A DNA stretch of 64,000 nt, from contig JBARRR010000061.1 in NCBI GenBank assembly GCA_049644325.1, forward strand, positions 1-64,000, written 5' to 3'. Origin of the DNA: DASZHA01 sp049644325 (GTDB lineage Bacteria > Chloroflexota > Dormibacteria > DASZGP01). A program made the position numbers and the translations under genes. This document shows, piece by piece, positions 34,222 through 41,333 of the stretch; the first letter of the stretch is position 1; every line of letters begins with the position of its first letter. The notes beneath the pieces are model-generated. The model was given only the letters and a program-made list of their open reading frames with translations, searched no databases and had not been told where the DNA came from.

Positions 34222-35105
34222 GTGCCGAGGCGCCCAGGTCCGTCCGCGACCTTGCCGAGAGGCGCCAGGGGGCTCGGATCGCGCGCGACTTCGCCCTCGC
34301 CGACAGCCTGCGCGACGAAATCGCGGCGGCGGGGTGGAAGGTCGTGGACGGCCCCGCCGGCTTCGAACTCGAGAGCCTGGCCGAGGCGGTGGAGAGCTAT
34401 CCCACGGTGGCTGCCGTCCCCAGCCTCGCGGGTGAGCCGGACCGCTGCCAGCACAGCCTCTGCGTCGCCGTGCACGGGTGGCCAGCCGACGTGCGCCGTC
34501 TCCTGGCCGCCTGCCTCAGCCCCGCGACCGAGGTGGTGGCTGTCGACGCCGCCGGCGCCGGCCTGGCACCGTCGGACATCGTCCCCGAGGATGGCGCCGG
34601 TGCGGGGGTGACCGTGGTGCGGGTCGAGGAGGCGATCGGCCATGCCGACGCCTGGAACGTGGCAGCACGCCGCGCGCGCGGGCGGATCCTGGTCTTCGTC
34701 GAACCGAGCCTTGAATTTGGAGCAGATGTACTCGAGGCGCTCGCCGCCGCTCTCGACGACGGCGAGGTTGGCCTGGTTGGCCCCTTCGGCCTCAGCACCG
34801 ACAACATGCGTGATTTCGAAGCCGCCGCCGGGCCCGATGTCGACGCCCTGGAGTACCTGCTGGGAATGCGGCGCGAGGACGTTGGGCGGGCTGGGGAGAT
34901 GGACCGCCGCTTCCGCTTCTACCGAAACCTCGACATCGACTTCAGCTACCAGGTTCGGGCGGCCGGCCTGGCCGTGCGGCGGGTGGACAGCGGCGACATC
35001 GCGCGGCATATCCACCGGGTTTGGGAATCGACGCCGGAGGACGAGCGCGAGCGGCTCAGTCGCAAGAACTTCAACCGGTTCCTGGATCGGTGGGCACGGT
35101 CCTGA
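34218..35105 (+). CDS. Fusion: CysRS C-terminal-like segment plus GT2-like glycosyltransferase domain
   Basis: 295 residues from GTG 34218. Residues 8-58 (ERRQGARIARDFALADSLRD, then EIAAAGWKVVDGPAGFEL) closely resemble the tail of cysteinyl-tRNA synthetase, which binds the tRNA anticodon side. Residues 80-280 resemble a GT-A glycosyltransferase: ADAWNVAARRARGRILVFVE-type text, GLVGPFGLSTDNMRDF, then DRRFRFYRNLDIDFSYQVRAAG. A classical DxD is not clear, so catalysis is uncertain. No CysRS catalytic domain is present. Its 3' end overlaps that of the opposing gene by 35 bases. Confidence 0.7.
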   Translation: MSAEAPRSVRDLAERRQGARIARDFALADSLRDEIAAAGWKVVDGPAGFELESLAEAVESYPTVAAVPSLAGEPDRCQHSLCVAVHGWPADVRRLLAACLSPATEVVAVDAAGAGLAPSDIVPEDGAGAGVTVVRVEEAIGHADAWNVAARRARGRILVFVEPSLEFGADVLEALAAALDDGEVGLVGPFGLSTDNMRDFEAAAGPDVDALEYLLGMRREDVGRAGEMDRRFRFYRNLDIDFSYQVRAAGLAVRRVDSGDIARHIHRVWESTPEDERERLSRKNFNRFLDRWARS

Positions 35106-36264
35106 CCGCAGCCTCCAGCCGGAACATGGCCTCGGCGTCGTCGAGGCTGACCTCCAGCAGCTGGGCGATCCGCCGCAGGCGGTAGATCACGCTCTGCCGG
35201 TGCCGGTGGACGGCGGCGGCGGTGGCCGAAACCGAGCGATTGCTGGCGACATAGGCCCGCAGGGTTTCGAGCAGCGCCGGGTGGCCGTCGAGCCGGCCGA
35301 GGAGCGCCTCCCGGCTCCGCGCCAGCGCCTCGGGGTTCGAGCGCATCGCGGCATAGGCGTAGACGTGGGGCAGGCTGAAGACGCGGGGCGACTCGGCGCC
35401 AAGCCCCAGCTCCGCCGCCACGCGTGCGGCCGCCGCCGCCTCCTCCACCGCCCGTCCCAGGGGCACGTCCTCGCCGGCGGTGGCGATGCCGAAGACCACG
35501 GCGGGCGTGGCGGCGCAGTCGGCGAGCTGCGCCGGCAGGGGCTCGCGCGCCATCAGCCAAACCGCCAACCCCTGCCGCTGGCCGGCGACGGCGCTAGGAA
35601 AGCGGGTGCGCATGAGGCCCGCTGTGGTGTCTGCCGACCGCAGCGCCGCCGCCTCGTCGGCTTCACCGATGGCCACCGCCAGTGCCACTCGGGGCTGCTC
35701 CCGTCCGGGCGGGCCCGGGGCGCCTTCACCACGGCCGGAGATCAGGTCCTCGAAGAGCGCCGACTCGCTGAAGGCGTGGGCCCTGGCGATCTCCTCGGCC
35801 TGGCGCGCATAGGCCTCGGCGATGCGGGAGCTGAGCTGGTCGATGTACTCGAAGACCTGGCCCGCCAGGGGTAGCAGGGCCTCGGGTCGGACCTCAGGGT
35901 CGTCAAGGCCCACCTTGAGGGTTTCGTCCCAGCCTACCCGGGCGCCGATGCGCAGGGCGTGGAGCAGGGGTTCCAGCGGCTCGCCCACCACCGCCACGTT
36001 GCGGGCGATCCCCTGGACGACGCGGACGTCCCGGTCCGCGGGCGGGCTCCCGGTCTCGAGGATGCGGACGAAGAGGCGGGTGGCAAGGCGGCAGCGTTGC
36101 AGCACCGCATGGCGGTAGAGCTCGGGGTTAGCGGCATAGCGCGGGACCTCGTCGAGGATGGCGGCCTCCATCTGGCGCGCCATCGCCGGGGTCGATGCCC
36201 GGAGCCGCTCCAGCGCGGTTTGAGGAAGGGCGGCCGCCCGGGGCCTGAGGTTCAGGGATTCCAC
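35071..36264 (-). CDS. PucR/CdaR-type transcriptional regulator
   Basis: 397 residues from GTG 36264. The C-terminal helix-turn-helix (LETLRAYVASNRSVSATAAAVHRHRQSVIYRLRRI) is the PucR-type HTH_30. The central 140-290 region fits the GGDEF-like domain found in this family; the N-terminal 130 residues are a helical sensor region. It is divergent from an acyl-ACP-desaturase-like gene, with 92 bases between them, so it probably controls that gene and itself. A 12-base palindrome touches its own -10. Confidence 0.85.
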   Translation of the reverse strand: MESLNLRPRAAALPQTALERLRASTPAMARQMEAAILDEVPRYAANPELYRHAVLQRCRLATRLFVRILETGSPPADRDVRVVQGIARNVAVVGEPLEPLLHALRIGARVGWDETLKVGLDDPEVRPEALLPLAGQVFEYIDQLSSRIAEAYARQAEEIARAHAFSESALFEDLISGRGEGAPGPPGREQPRVALAVAIGEADEAAALRSADTTAGLMRTRFPSAVAGQRQGLAVWLMAREPLPAQLADCAATPAVVFGIATAGEDVPLGRAVEEAAAAARVAAELGLGAESPRVFSLPHVYAYAAMRSNPEALARSREALLGRLDGHPALLETLRAYVASNRSVSATAAAVHRHRQSVIYRLRRIAQLLEVSLDDAEAMFRLEAAVRTVPTDPGTG

Positions 36265-36270
36265 GACGGG

Positions 36271-36276
36271 ATCATA
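36271..36276 (-). promoter_or_regulatory. Predicted -10 element for the leaderless PucR-type gene
   Basis: On the minus strand TATGAT ends six bases before GTG 36264, placing the transcript start at the start codon. No Shine-Dalgarno is present. Confidence 0.5.
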
Positions 36277-36287
36277 TACAAATGTAT
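36276..36287. promoter_or_regulatory. Palindrome ATACA-AA-TGTAT, candidate operator
   Basis: A perfect inverted repeat with five-base arms and a two-base centre shares one base with the -10 of the PucR-type gene and lies 58 bases upstream of the divergent gene's -10. It is AT-rich against a GC-rich background. The location fits autoregulation; binding is untested. Confidence 0.4.
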
Positions 36288-36344
36288 GAAGAAGCGGCCT
36301 AATGTTTCTGCGTAGAGGCGCGTCAGCTATTCGGTTTGTCCTAA

Positions 36345-36350
36345 TAGACT
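36345..36350 (+). promoter_or_regulatory. Predicted -10 element for the leaderless desaturase-like gene
   Basis: TAGACT lies six bases before ATG 36357, and no ribosome binding site is present. Confidence 0.45.
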
Positions 36351-36356
36351 GGCCTC

Positions 36357-37199
36357 ATGAGCGACGAAATGCTGTACGAGAAGCACTTCGAGCGGATGGA
36401 GCGGAATCGCTGGATGCTGTCCCGGGACGTTCCCTGGGAGCAGCTGCAGCCCGAGCTCCTGCCCGACGGGCTTGTCAACGACCTGCGCTATGTCTGCCTG
36501 ACCGAGCTCTCGGCGCTGTATGCGACCGAGATGTTCATCCGCGACTTCTACGACGACATCGACTTCTGCGCCTTCGTCTCGATCTGGTTCTACGAAGAGA
36601 TGAAGCACTTCCTGACGATGAAGAAGTACATCAACAAGTGCGGGGTGCACCTGCCCGACCTCGACACCGAGCTGCCCAAGCTGCGGCTCAGCTTCGATCC
36701 CGGACCGGCGGTGCAGACCATGACGATGCACTTCATCGGCGAGCACCGGCTGGCGCTCTGGTACAACAACTTCGCCGATTCGTTCCAGGAGCCCGTGATC
36801 AAGAAGATCTTCCGGATCCTGGCCACCGACGAGCTCCGCCACGGCGCGGTTTACATGACCTACCTCAATAAGGCCGCCAAGAAGGACGAAGACGTCCTGC
36901 GCGAGGTCCTGATGATGTCGCTGTGGATGCTGCGCTCCAGCTCAGACAAGCCCAAGCACCCCACGACCATCACCAAGCCATCGGTCCTGGACATGCTCGA
37001 GGACCCCGACTACCTGGTTCGGATGATCAACACCTACACCCCGCTCGACAAGTACGACGAGTCGGAGATGAAGGAGACCGTCTTCGCCAACCTGACCAAG
37101 TTCGCGGGCCGGAGCATCAGCTCTGAGCGCGAGCTCCTCCACGTCCTACGCGACCTCAAGGAGCCGGACAAGGAAATGGTCGGGGCCCGCCCGCTCTAA
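36357..37199 (+). CDS. Ferritin-like diiron protein, acyl-ACP-desaturase type
   Basis: 280 residues, all helical. The diiron ligands form two E...ExxH sets: Glu in LTELSALYATE with EEMKHF (about residues 81-86), and Glu in GEHRLALWY with DELRHG (about 161-166). This pattern fits soluble acyl-ACP desaturases (fatty acid desaturase type 2) and related oxygenases; the precise substrate cannot be read. The divergent PucR-type regulator probably controls it. A strong hairpin overlaps its stop codon. Confidence 0.75.
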   Translation: MSDEMLYEKHFERMERNRWMLSRDVPWEQLQPELLPDGLVNDLRYVCLTELSALYATEMFIRDFYDDIDFCAFVSIWFYEEMKHFLTMKKYINKCGVHLPDLDTELPKLRLSFDPGPAVQTMTMHFIGEHRLALWYNNFADSFQEPVIKKIFRILATDELRHGAVYMTYLNKAAKKDEDVLREVLMMSLWMLRSSSDKPKHPTTITKPSVLDMLEDPDYLVRMINTYTPLDKYDESEMKETVFANLTKFAGRSISSERELLHVLRDLKEPDKEMVGARPL

Positions 37200-37218
37200 A
37201 CCCGAATCGGGCGGGCCC
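37183..37218. terminator. Inverted repeat between convergent genes, overlapping a stop codon
   Basis: The 11-base arms GGGCCCGCCCG (37183-37193) and CGGGCGGGCCC (37208-37218) pair perfectly around a 14-base loop that contains the TAA of the desaturase-like gene. There is no T-run on either side. It sits just before the 3' end of the opposing RDD gene, so it may act as a bidirectional transcription block. Confidence 0.45.
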
Positions 37219-37227
37219 GCGCCTGGA

Positions 37228-38607
37228 CTAGGCCGGGGGCGGTTCCTCGGCGTAGTGGGGTGGCGGCGCCGGTGGCGGTATGTCAGGCGCCGCAGGGGTG
37301 AACGGCAGGGGATAGGGATCGATGGTCGCGGGGGCCGGCGGGGTGCCCGGCTCGGGGCTGTAGATCTCCCGGTCCTCTTCGGCCGTGGGCGTGGCAGGCG
37401 GCGGGGCATACGCGACCGGGGGAAGGTCGGTCATAGGCCTTGGCACGTAGGGCTGGGCTTCGAACGCCTGCGGCGGCACGGGGTCGATTGGCGGTGGCAC
37501 GATCGCAGGTGTGGGGGCCGCGGCGAGTGGGACCGGTGCCGTCGGTTGGGGCGCCGGGGCGGGCCCAGTCTGAGGCACCGGGAACGCCGGCGGCGAAACC
37601 GGTGGCGGGGTTGGCGTCACTGGCGCCGGGGCGACCGGGGTCGCCGGGCCGGTTTCGGCGGGCGCTGCTGTGGCCGGCGAAGCCGCAGCGGGGGGCTCAG
37701 GCGCTGAGCCAGCCGGTGCCTCGGACGCAGCCGCCAGGGCCACCACCGCGCCAGTGCCTGTAGCTGCCGCGCCCGCGCCGGCGGCCACCGCGCCCGCGCC
37801 GGCCTCCATCGTGCCGCCAACGGCACGTGGGTTGGCGCCGGGAACGTCCGGTTCGGCTGTGGGCATGGCGTCGGTTGGTGCCGCTGGGGTGATCATCGCC
37901 GCCGCGTTGGCCTCGACCTTGTCGGGGTCGAGGTACTGGATCACCAGCGTTCCCGCCAGCCGGTCATGAAGAGCCCGCTTGGTCTTGCTCCCGGCGACCA
38001 GCGCGGCGTCGAGCAGGGCGAAGCCAAAGAGCACGAACAGGGCGATCGCGAACACCAGGGGAATGTTGATGAGCAGGATCAGAACCGCATACGCGGAGAA
38101 GGAGAACAGCCACCGCAGGAGAGCCCGGCCAAAGCCGATGGGGCCGCCCTTGGCGTTGACGATGTGGAGGTTGAACAGCCGCATCAGCGGGGTGGCGCCG
38201 AGGATCGCCATCGAGCCGACGAAGTAGAGCAGCGTAACCAGCACCAGGGTCAATGTCAGGTACAGGAGCTGGACGACCTGGCTCTCGATCAGGCTCCGGG
38301 CGGGGTTGCTGGGATCGATGTGGGTGGGAGTCAGGGTCGCAATCCAGATGAAGACGACCACCGTCAGGATCACCAGGAGGAGGACCGAGTCAAGCAGCAG
38401 GGCTACCAGCCGTACCCAGAAGCCTGCGGGCTGCGCGATCTTGACAGGCGCCGCCGTGCTGACGGCGGTTGCGGAGCTGCTGCCGGCGACTAGCATCCCT
38501 GGCCGCTGCGGCAGCGCATATCCACACTTTCCACAGCGCACTTCGGCGCCGCTGTTGGCCCACCCGCAACGGCGGCACTGGATCTGCCAGGACTGAACTT
38601 GGCTCAT
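37228..38607 (-). CDS. RDD-family membrane protein with zinc ribbon and Pro/Ala-rich tail
   Basis: 459 residues from ATG 38607; an earlier ATG at 38649 lies inside the upstream gene. Residues 10-35 carry CRRCGWANSGAEVRCGKCGY, a four-Cys zinc ribbon. An RDD domain follows with PAGFWVRLVALLLDSVLLLV, GATPLMRLFNLHIV and ALHDRLAGTLVI, giving about four membrane helices. The last 210 residues are disordered, rich in Pro, Ala and Gly. RDD proteins are thought to be transporters or membrane adaptors; the role here is unknown. It is downstream of the SCO1664-family gene. Confidence 0.8.
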   Translation of the reverse strand: MSQVQSWQIQCRRCGWANSGAEVRCGKCGYALPQRPGMLVAGSSSATAVSTAAPVKIAQPAGFWVRLVALLLDSVLLLVILTVVVFIWIATLTPTHIDPSNPARSLIESQVVQLLYLTLTLVLVTLLYFVGSMAILGATPLMRLFNLHIVNAKGGPIGFGRALLRWLFSFSAYAVLILLINIPLVFAIALFVLFGFALLDAALVAGSKTKRALHDRLAGTLVIQYLDPDKVEANAAAMITPAAPTDAMPTAEPDVPGANPRAVGGTMEAGAGAVAAGAGAAATGTGAVVALAAASEAPAGSAPEPPAAASPATAAPAETGPATPVAPAPVTPTPPPVSPPAFPVPQTGPAPAPQPTAPVPLAAAPTPAIVPPPIDPVPPQAFEAQPYVPRPMTDLPPVAYAPPPATPTAEEDREIYSPEPGTPPAPATIDPYPLPFTPAAPDIPPPAPPPHYAEEPPPA

Positions 38608-38613
38608 GGCGCC

Positions 38614-38619
38614 ATTCTG
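38614..38619 (-). promoter_or_regulatory. Possible -10 element for the RDD gene
   Basis: On the minus strand CAGAAT ends six bases before ATG 38607. The first base departs from the TANNNT pattern, but the spacing is the same as at other predicted leaderless genes and supports this start. Confidence 0.3.
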
Positions 38620-38621
38620 GC

Positions 38622-39317
38622 CTAGACAAGGGGCCAGGGGAACGACCATGAGCTGTCTGGGTGAGGAAAGACACCAGGCTGTTGCAATGCCTTTGCGCGG
38701 CGTTGCAAAGCCTCCACTTCATCCTGCTGCAGGACCTCGTCCAACTCGCGTCGGAGAGGGTCGTCCGCGGCTTTGAGACGCTTGGCCAGCCCGCCGATCG
38801 CCGCCCGTTCCCTCGATGGCAGCGGTTCACCTGCGAAGTCCCAGATCACCGTGCGCAGCTTGGGCTCGACGTTGAAGGTCAGCCCGTTGTCGATTGCCCA
38901 GACGTGGCCCCCGTCGCCGAGCAGGCAATGGCCGCCCTTGCGGTCGGCGTTGTTGGTGAGGATGTCGAAGACCGCCAGACGCTGGAACGTCGCACGGTGG
39001 CCCTCGAGAAGCGTGAAGTAGTGCTGCTCCGGGTCATGGTCGACGAACAGCTGCAGAGAGCCGGGCCCCAGGGGAAGATCGTCACGGGCGATGGTGAGCG
39101 GCACAAAGCCCCAGCCCAGGGCGGCGTCGACAAGATGGGCGGCGACCTCGCGCCGGTACAGCGTCTCTTCAGGGAAGTCATACAGCGGGCGTTCCCCGGC
39201 CACTGGTTTGTAGACGGCAGGGGTCTCGCCCTGGTCGTCGCAGCAGCGCGTCAGGAAGGTCCGGTTGCTGGAGTAGGGAAGGCGGCCCACGACCTCGACC
39301 TGCCCGGCTCGCAACAA
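38622..39317 (-). CDS. SCO1664-family protein (PI3/PI4-kinase-like fold)
   Basis: 231 residues if TTG 39317 is used. The open frame runs further upstream, but that part overlaps the DUF3090 gene and is not protein-like. LLRAGQVEVVGRLPYSSNRTF, AVYKPVAGERPLYDFPEETLYRREVAA and FDILTNNADRKGGHCLLG with WAIDNGLTFN match this family, whose core resembles a lipid-kinase ATP site; Asp/Asn residues of that site are present. Biochemical function is unknown. In actinobacteria it is clustered with DUF3090, an MSMEG_4193-type phosphomutase and mshC. Confidence 0.85.
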   Translation of the reverse strand: MLRAGQVEVVGRLPYSSNRTFLTRCCDDQGETPAVYKPVAGERPLYDFPEETLYRREVAAHLVDAALGWGFVPLTIARDDLPLGPGSLQLFVDHDPEQHYFTLLEGHRATFQRLAVFDILTNNADRKGGHCLLGDGGHVWAIDNGLTFNVEPKLRTVIWDFAGEPLPSRERAAIGGLAKRLKAADDPLRRELDEVLQQDEVEALQRRAKALQQPGVFPHPDSSWSFPWPLV

Positions 39318-39346
39318 GGCTTCGCGCCGGGCCGCGCCCCGGGCGC

Positions 39347-39850
39347 CTAGAAGACCGGGCTCTTCCCGTTCTTGCGGGGGCACAGGTGGCCCTCGGGGTC
39401 CATCGGCAGCCCGCAGATGGGGCAGAGCGGCCGGCCCCTGGCGACCAGCTCGAGGCCGCGCGCGGAGAGCGCCAGCGCCTGCTCGGGCCGCATCCAAACC
39501 CGGGCGGTGGCCACCGCGTCCTCCTCAGCATCTTCGTCCTCGGGAGCCTCCTGGGCGACGAGCACAATCATCTTGCGGTCGTCGTCGACGCCCAGACCCA
39601 GCTGGGCCGCGCGCCAGTCCGGCTCGACCGGCTCCTGGAGCTCGGCGGGCTCCTCCTCGGGACCCAGCTCCTGGCCCTGGAGCATCTCCACCGCGCGCTC
39701 CGCCAGCGCCTGCACCTGGACCTTCTCCACCAGCATCGTCAGGGTGCGGTACATCGACCGAGCCTGGATGTAGAAGGCGCGCTGGCCGGGCGGACCGACG
39801 GTGCCCACCGCCACGCTCTCGGCGGGGTCGATCTCGATGTCTTCGGCCAT
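39347..39850 (-). CDS. DUF3090 family protein
   Basis: 167 residues. Signature text: VGPPGQRAFYIQARSMYRTLTMLVEKVQVQALAE, then WRAAQLGLGVDD, and a C-terminal zinc knuckle CPICGLPMDPEGHLCPRKNGK. Function is unknown. It starts three bases after the phosphomutase stop, and the SCO1664-family gene follows, the same order as in many actinobacteria. The zinc knuckle suggests a nucleic-acid or protein-binding part. Confidence 0.9.
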   Translation of the reverse strand: MAEDIEIDPAESVAVGTVGPPGQRAFYIQARSMYRTLTMLVEKVQVQALAERAVEMLQGQELGPEEEPAELQEPVEPDWRAAQLGLGVDDDRKMIVLVAQEAPEDEDAEEDAVATARVWMRPEQALALSARGLELVARGRPLCPICGLPMDPEGHLCPRKNGKSPVF

Positions 39851-39853
39851 GGC

Positions 39854-40489
39854 CTAATTCTGCCCGGACCGGCCCTTGCGCCGGGGCAGGAGCTCGGCCA
39901 GCCCGCCAACTTCGTTGACGCACACCAGGCCCGGCCCGCCGGGGGTCAGAACCAGCGCCGAAACCGCGGCGGGGGCGACGTGGAGGCGCTGGAAAAGGTC
40001 GAGGTGGACGCCGATGAAATGGGCCAGGGCCGCCTTGATCACGTCTCCGTGGGAGAAGGCGGCCACGGTCTCCCTGGGGTGGGCCTCGGCCAGCTCGTCG
40101 ATGCAGCCGACGATCCGGGCCTGGACCTCCCGCAGCGCCTCGCCACCCGGGAAGCGGGCGTCCGCCGGCCGCTGCTGAACCCGCTTCCAGAGGTCGGTCT
40201 TACGCAGGGCCTTGAACTCCTGGCCGGTCCACTGACCGTAGTCGCACTCGTTGAGGCGGGCATCGGTCTGGATCTTGAGGCCGCGGCCCTTGGCCAGCGG
40301 CGCGGCGGTCTCCCTGGCGCGCTCCAACGGGCTGGAGTAGAGGCGGTCGATTGGGACGCCCTCCAATCGCCCCACCAGGCGCTGGGCCTGGGCCTTGCCG
40401 GCGTCGCTCAGGTGGACGCCAGGGGTCCGGCCGACCAGCTGTTTGGCGGTCAGCCCGGTGGTGCCGTGGCGGATCAGCAGGAGCAGCAT
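39854..40489 (-). CDS. Histidine phosphatase superfamily protein (MSMEG_4193-type phosphomutase)
   Basis: 211 residues from ATG 40489; a TTG two codons upstream is less likely because a -10 element lies six bases before the ATG. LLLIRHGTTGLTAKQLVG holds the catalytic RHG, LYSSPLERARETAAPLA and the acid-base Glu in LNECDYGQW follow, and the second His is in AAFSHGDVIKAAL. The family is annotated as a probable phosphomutase or phosphatase; substrate unknown. First gene of a three- or four-gene minus-strand cluster. Confidence 0.88.
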   Translation of the reverse strand: MLLLLIRHGTTGLTAKQLVGRTPGVHLSDAGKAQAQRLVGRLEGVPIDRLYSSPLERARETAAPLAKGRGLKIQTDARLNECDYGQWTGQEFKALRKTDLWKRVQQRPADARFPGGEALREVQARIVGCIDELAEAHPRETVAAFSHGDVIKAALAHFIGVHLDLFQRLHVAPAAVSALVLTPGGPGLVCVNEVGGLAELLPRRKGRSGQN

Positions 40490-40495
40490 CGCCAA

Positions 40496-40501
40496 AGGCT
40501 A
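40496..40501 (-). promoter_or_regulatory. Predicted -10 element for the phosphomutase cluster
   Basis: On the minus strand TAGCCT lies six bases before ATG 40489, the same leaderless geometry as elsewhere in this window. Confidence 0.4.
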
Positions 40502-40639
40502 CCGGCCAGTCACAGCAGCGTTACCGACCCGACACCAAAGTCATGGGAAAGGTGGTAACACTGCTATCACCCCCGGAATACACCGGCAGCGGTCGGGATT
40601 GAAGGGTTTGTATCCCTCGAAGGTATTCAAAAAGAAGAG

Positions 40640-40858
40640 ATGGATGAGTCAATTATTCAGTTCAGGGATCAACACGCTCTCCTGCTGACCGAGATCCGCA
40701 AGCTGCAGCAAGCAGCCGACGACAGCCAGGCCTCGCGCCAGCGCGAGTTGAACAGCATCCTCAAGGTGGTGGCACGCAACTACCTGCGCGAGTACGTGGA
40801 TCCCGAGGTCACCGAGGACCAGCTCAGCGACTGGCTAACCCGGCTAGAGGCCGCCTAG
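40640..40858 (+). CDS. Small helical protein of unknown function
   Basis: 72 residues: an acidic, Gln-rich helix (ESIIQFRDQHALLLTEIRKL) followed by VVARNYLREYVDPEVTEDQL. It has a purine-rich AAGAAGAG ribosome binding site, and its composition is normal for a coding gene. I do not recognise it. The 150 bases upstream separate it from the divergent phosphomutase cluster and hold a possible TTGAAG/TATTCA promoter pair with a long 19-base spacer. Confidence 0.6.
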   Translation: MDESIIQFRDQHALLLTEIRKLQQAADDSQASRQRELNSILKVVARNYLREYVDPEVTEDQLSDWLTRLEAA

Positions 40859-40887
40859 CTCTCGGGGGCCCTGCGCGGCCCCGGCCC

Positions 40888-40893
40888 TAGACT
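40888..40893 (+). promoter_or_regulatory. Predicted -10 element for a leaderless start at 40900
   Basis: TAGACT lies six bases before GTG 40900. A small GC-rich hairpin (GGGGCC at 40865, GGCCCC at 40877) precedes it and could end transcription of the previous gene. Confidence 0.4.
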
Positions 40894-40899
40894 CTGCGG

Positions 40900-41199
40900 G
40901 TGGCAACCGAAGAGCCCGGCCCACCGGGTCGCGCAACATACCCGAGCGGCCGGCCCAAGCTGACCCGGGCGGAGCAGCGCTACAACTACGGCGTGGCCAT
41001 CGCCGCGGTAGCGGTGGTGGTGGTCCTGATCGTGGTCTCACCCAGGATCACCATCGATGGCCTGGACATCCCCGTCTTCATCACCGCGGTGCTGGTCTTC
41101 GCATTCCTTTTCGGACTCGGCCAGATGGCGATCGGCCTAACCCGGCGGCGGCGGTACCTGCGCTCGCTGGACCCCCCGGATCGACGGGAGAGCGACTAG
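40900..41199 (+). CDS. Small two-helix membrane protein
   Basis: 99 residues from GTG 40900. A Pro/Arg-rich cytoplasmic start leads to two hydrophobic segments (about 32-49 and 58-78), and the end is basic (RRRRYLRSLDPPDRRESD). No family is recognised. It lies between an unknown small gene and dnaK; no operon link is evident. Confidence 0.65.
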   Translation: MATEEPGPPGRATYPSGRPKLTRAEQRYNYGVAIAAVAVVVVLIVVSPRITIDGLDIPVFITAVLVFAFLFGLGQMAIGLTRRRRYLRSLDPPDRRESD

Positions 41200-41283
41200 G
41201 CTTTAGGTTTCGCAGCGAACTCGGCGGGTATAACCTCTCCGAACCTGTGGATGGGCGTAATCCGCCGTCTTGCGGTTCAAAAT

Positions 41284-41316
41284 TTGACACTGAGAACAGG
41301 CATCCTGAGATCAGGA
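41284..41316 (+). promoter_or_regulatory. dnaK promoter region with an inverted repeat
   Basis: A perfect TTGACA (41284-41289) is followed 13 bases later by the inverted repeat TCCTGA-GA-TCAGGA (41303-41316), which covers the expected -10 and start. No good -10 hexamer is present at 16-18 bases. The repeat matches neither the CIRCE (HrcA) nor the HAIR (HspR) consensus, so a different heat-shock repressor or an alternative sigma factor may act here. Confidence 0.4.
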
Positions 41317-41333
41317 AGGAGTAACTGGAAAAC

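Noticed and set aside
39318..39497. N-terminal extension of the SCO1664-family frame
   Set aside because: It overlaps the DUF3090 gene in another frame and contains Arg/Pro/Ala-rich shadow sequence; conserved text begins at LLRAGQVEVVG.
41220..41333. CIRCE or HAIR element before dnaK
   Set aside because: Neither the CIRCE 9-9-9 inverted repeat nor CTTGAGT-N7-ACTCAAG is present; only the shorter TCCTGA repeat was found.
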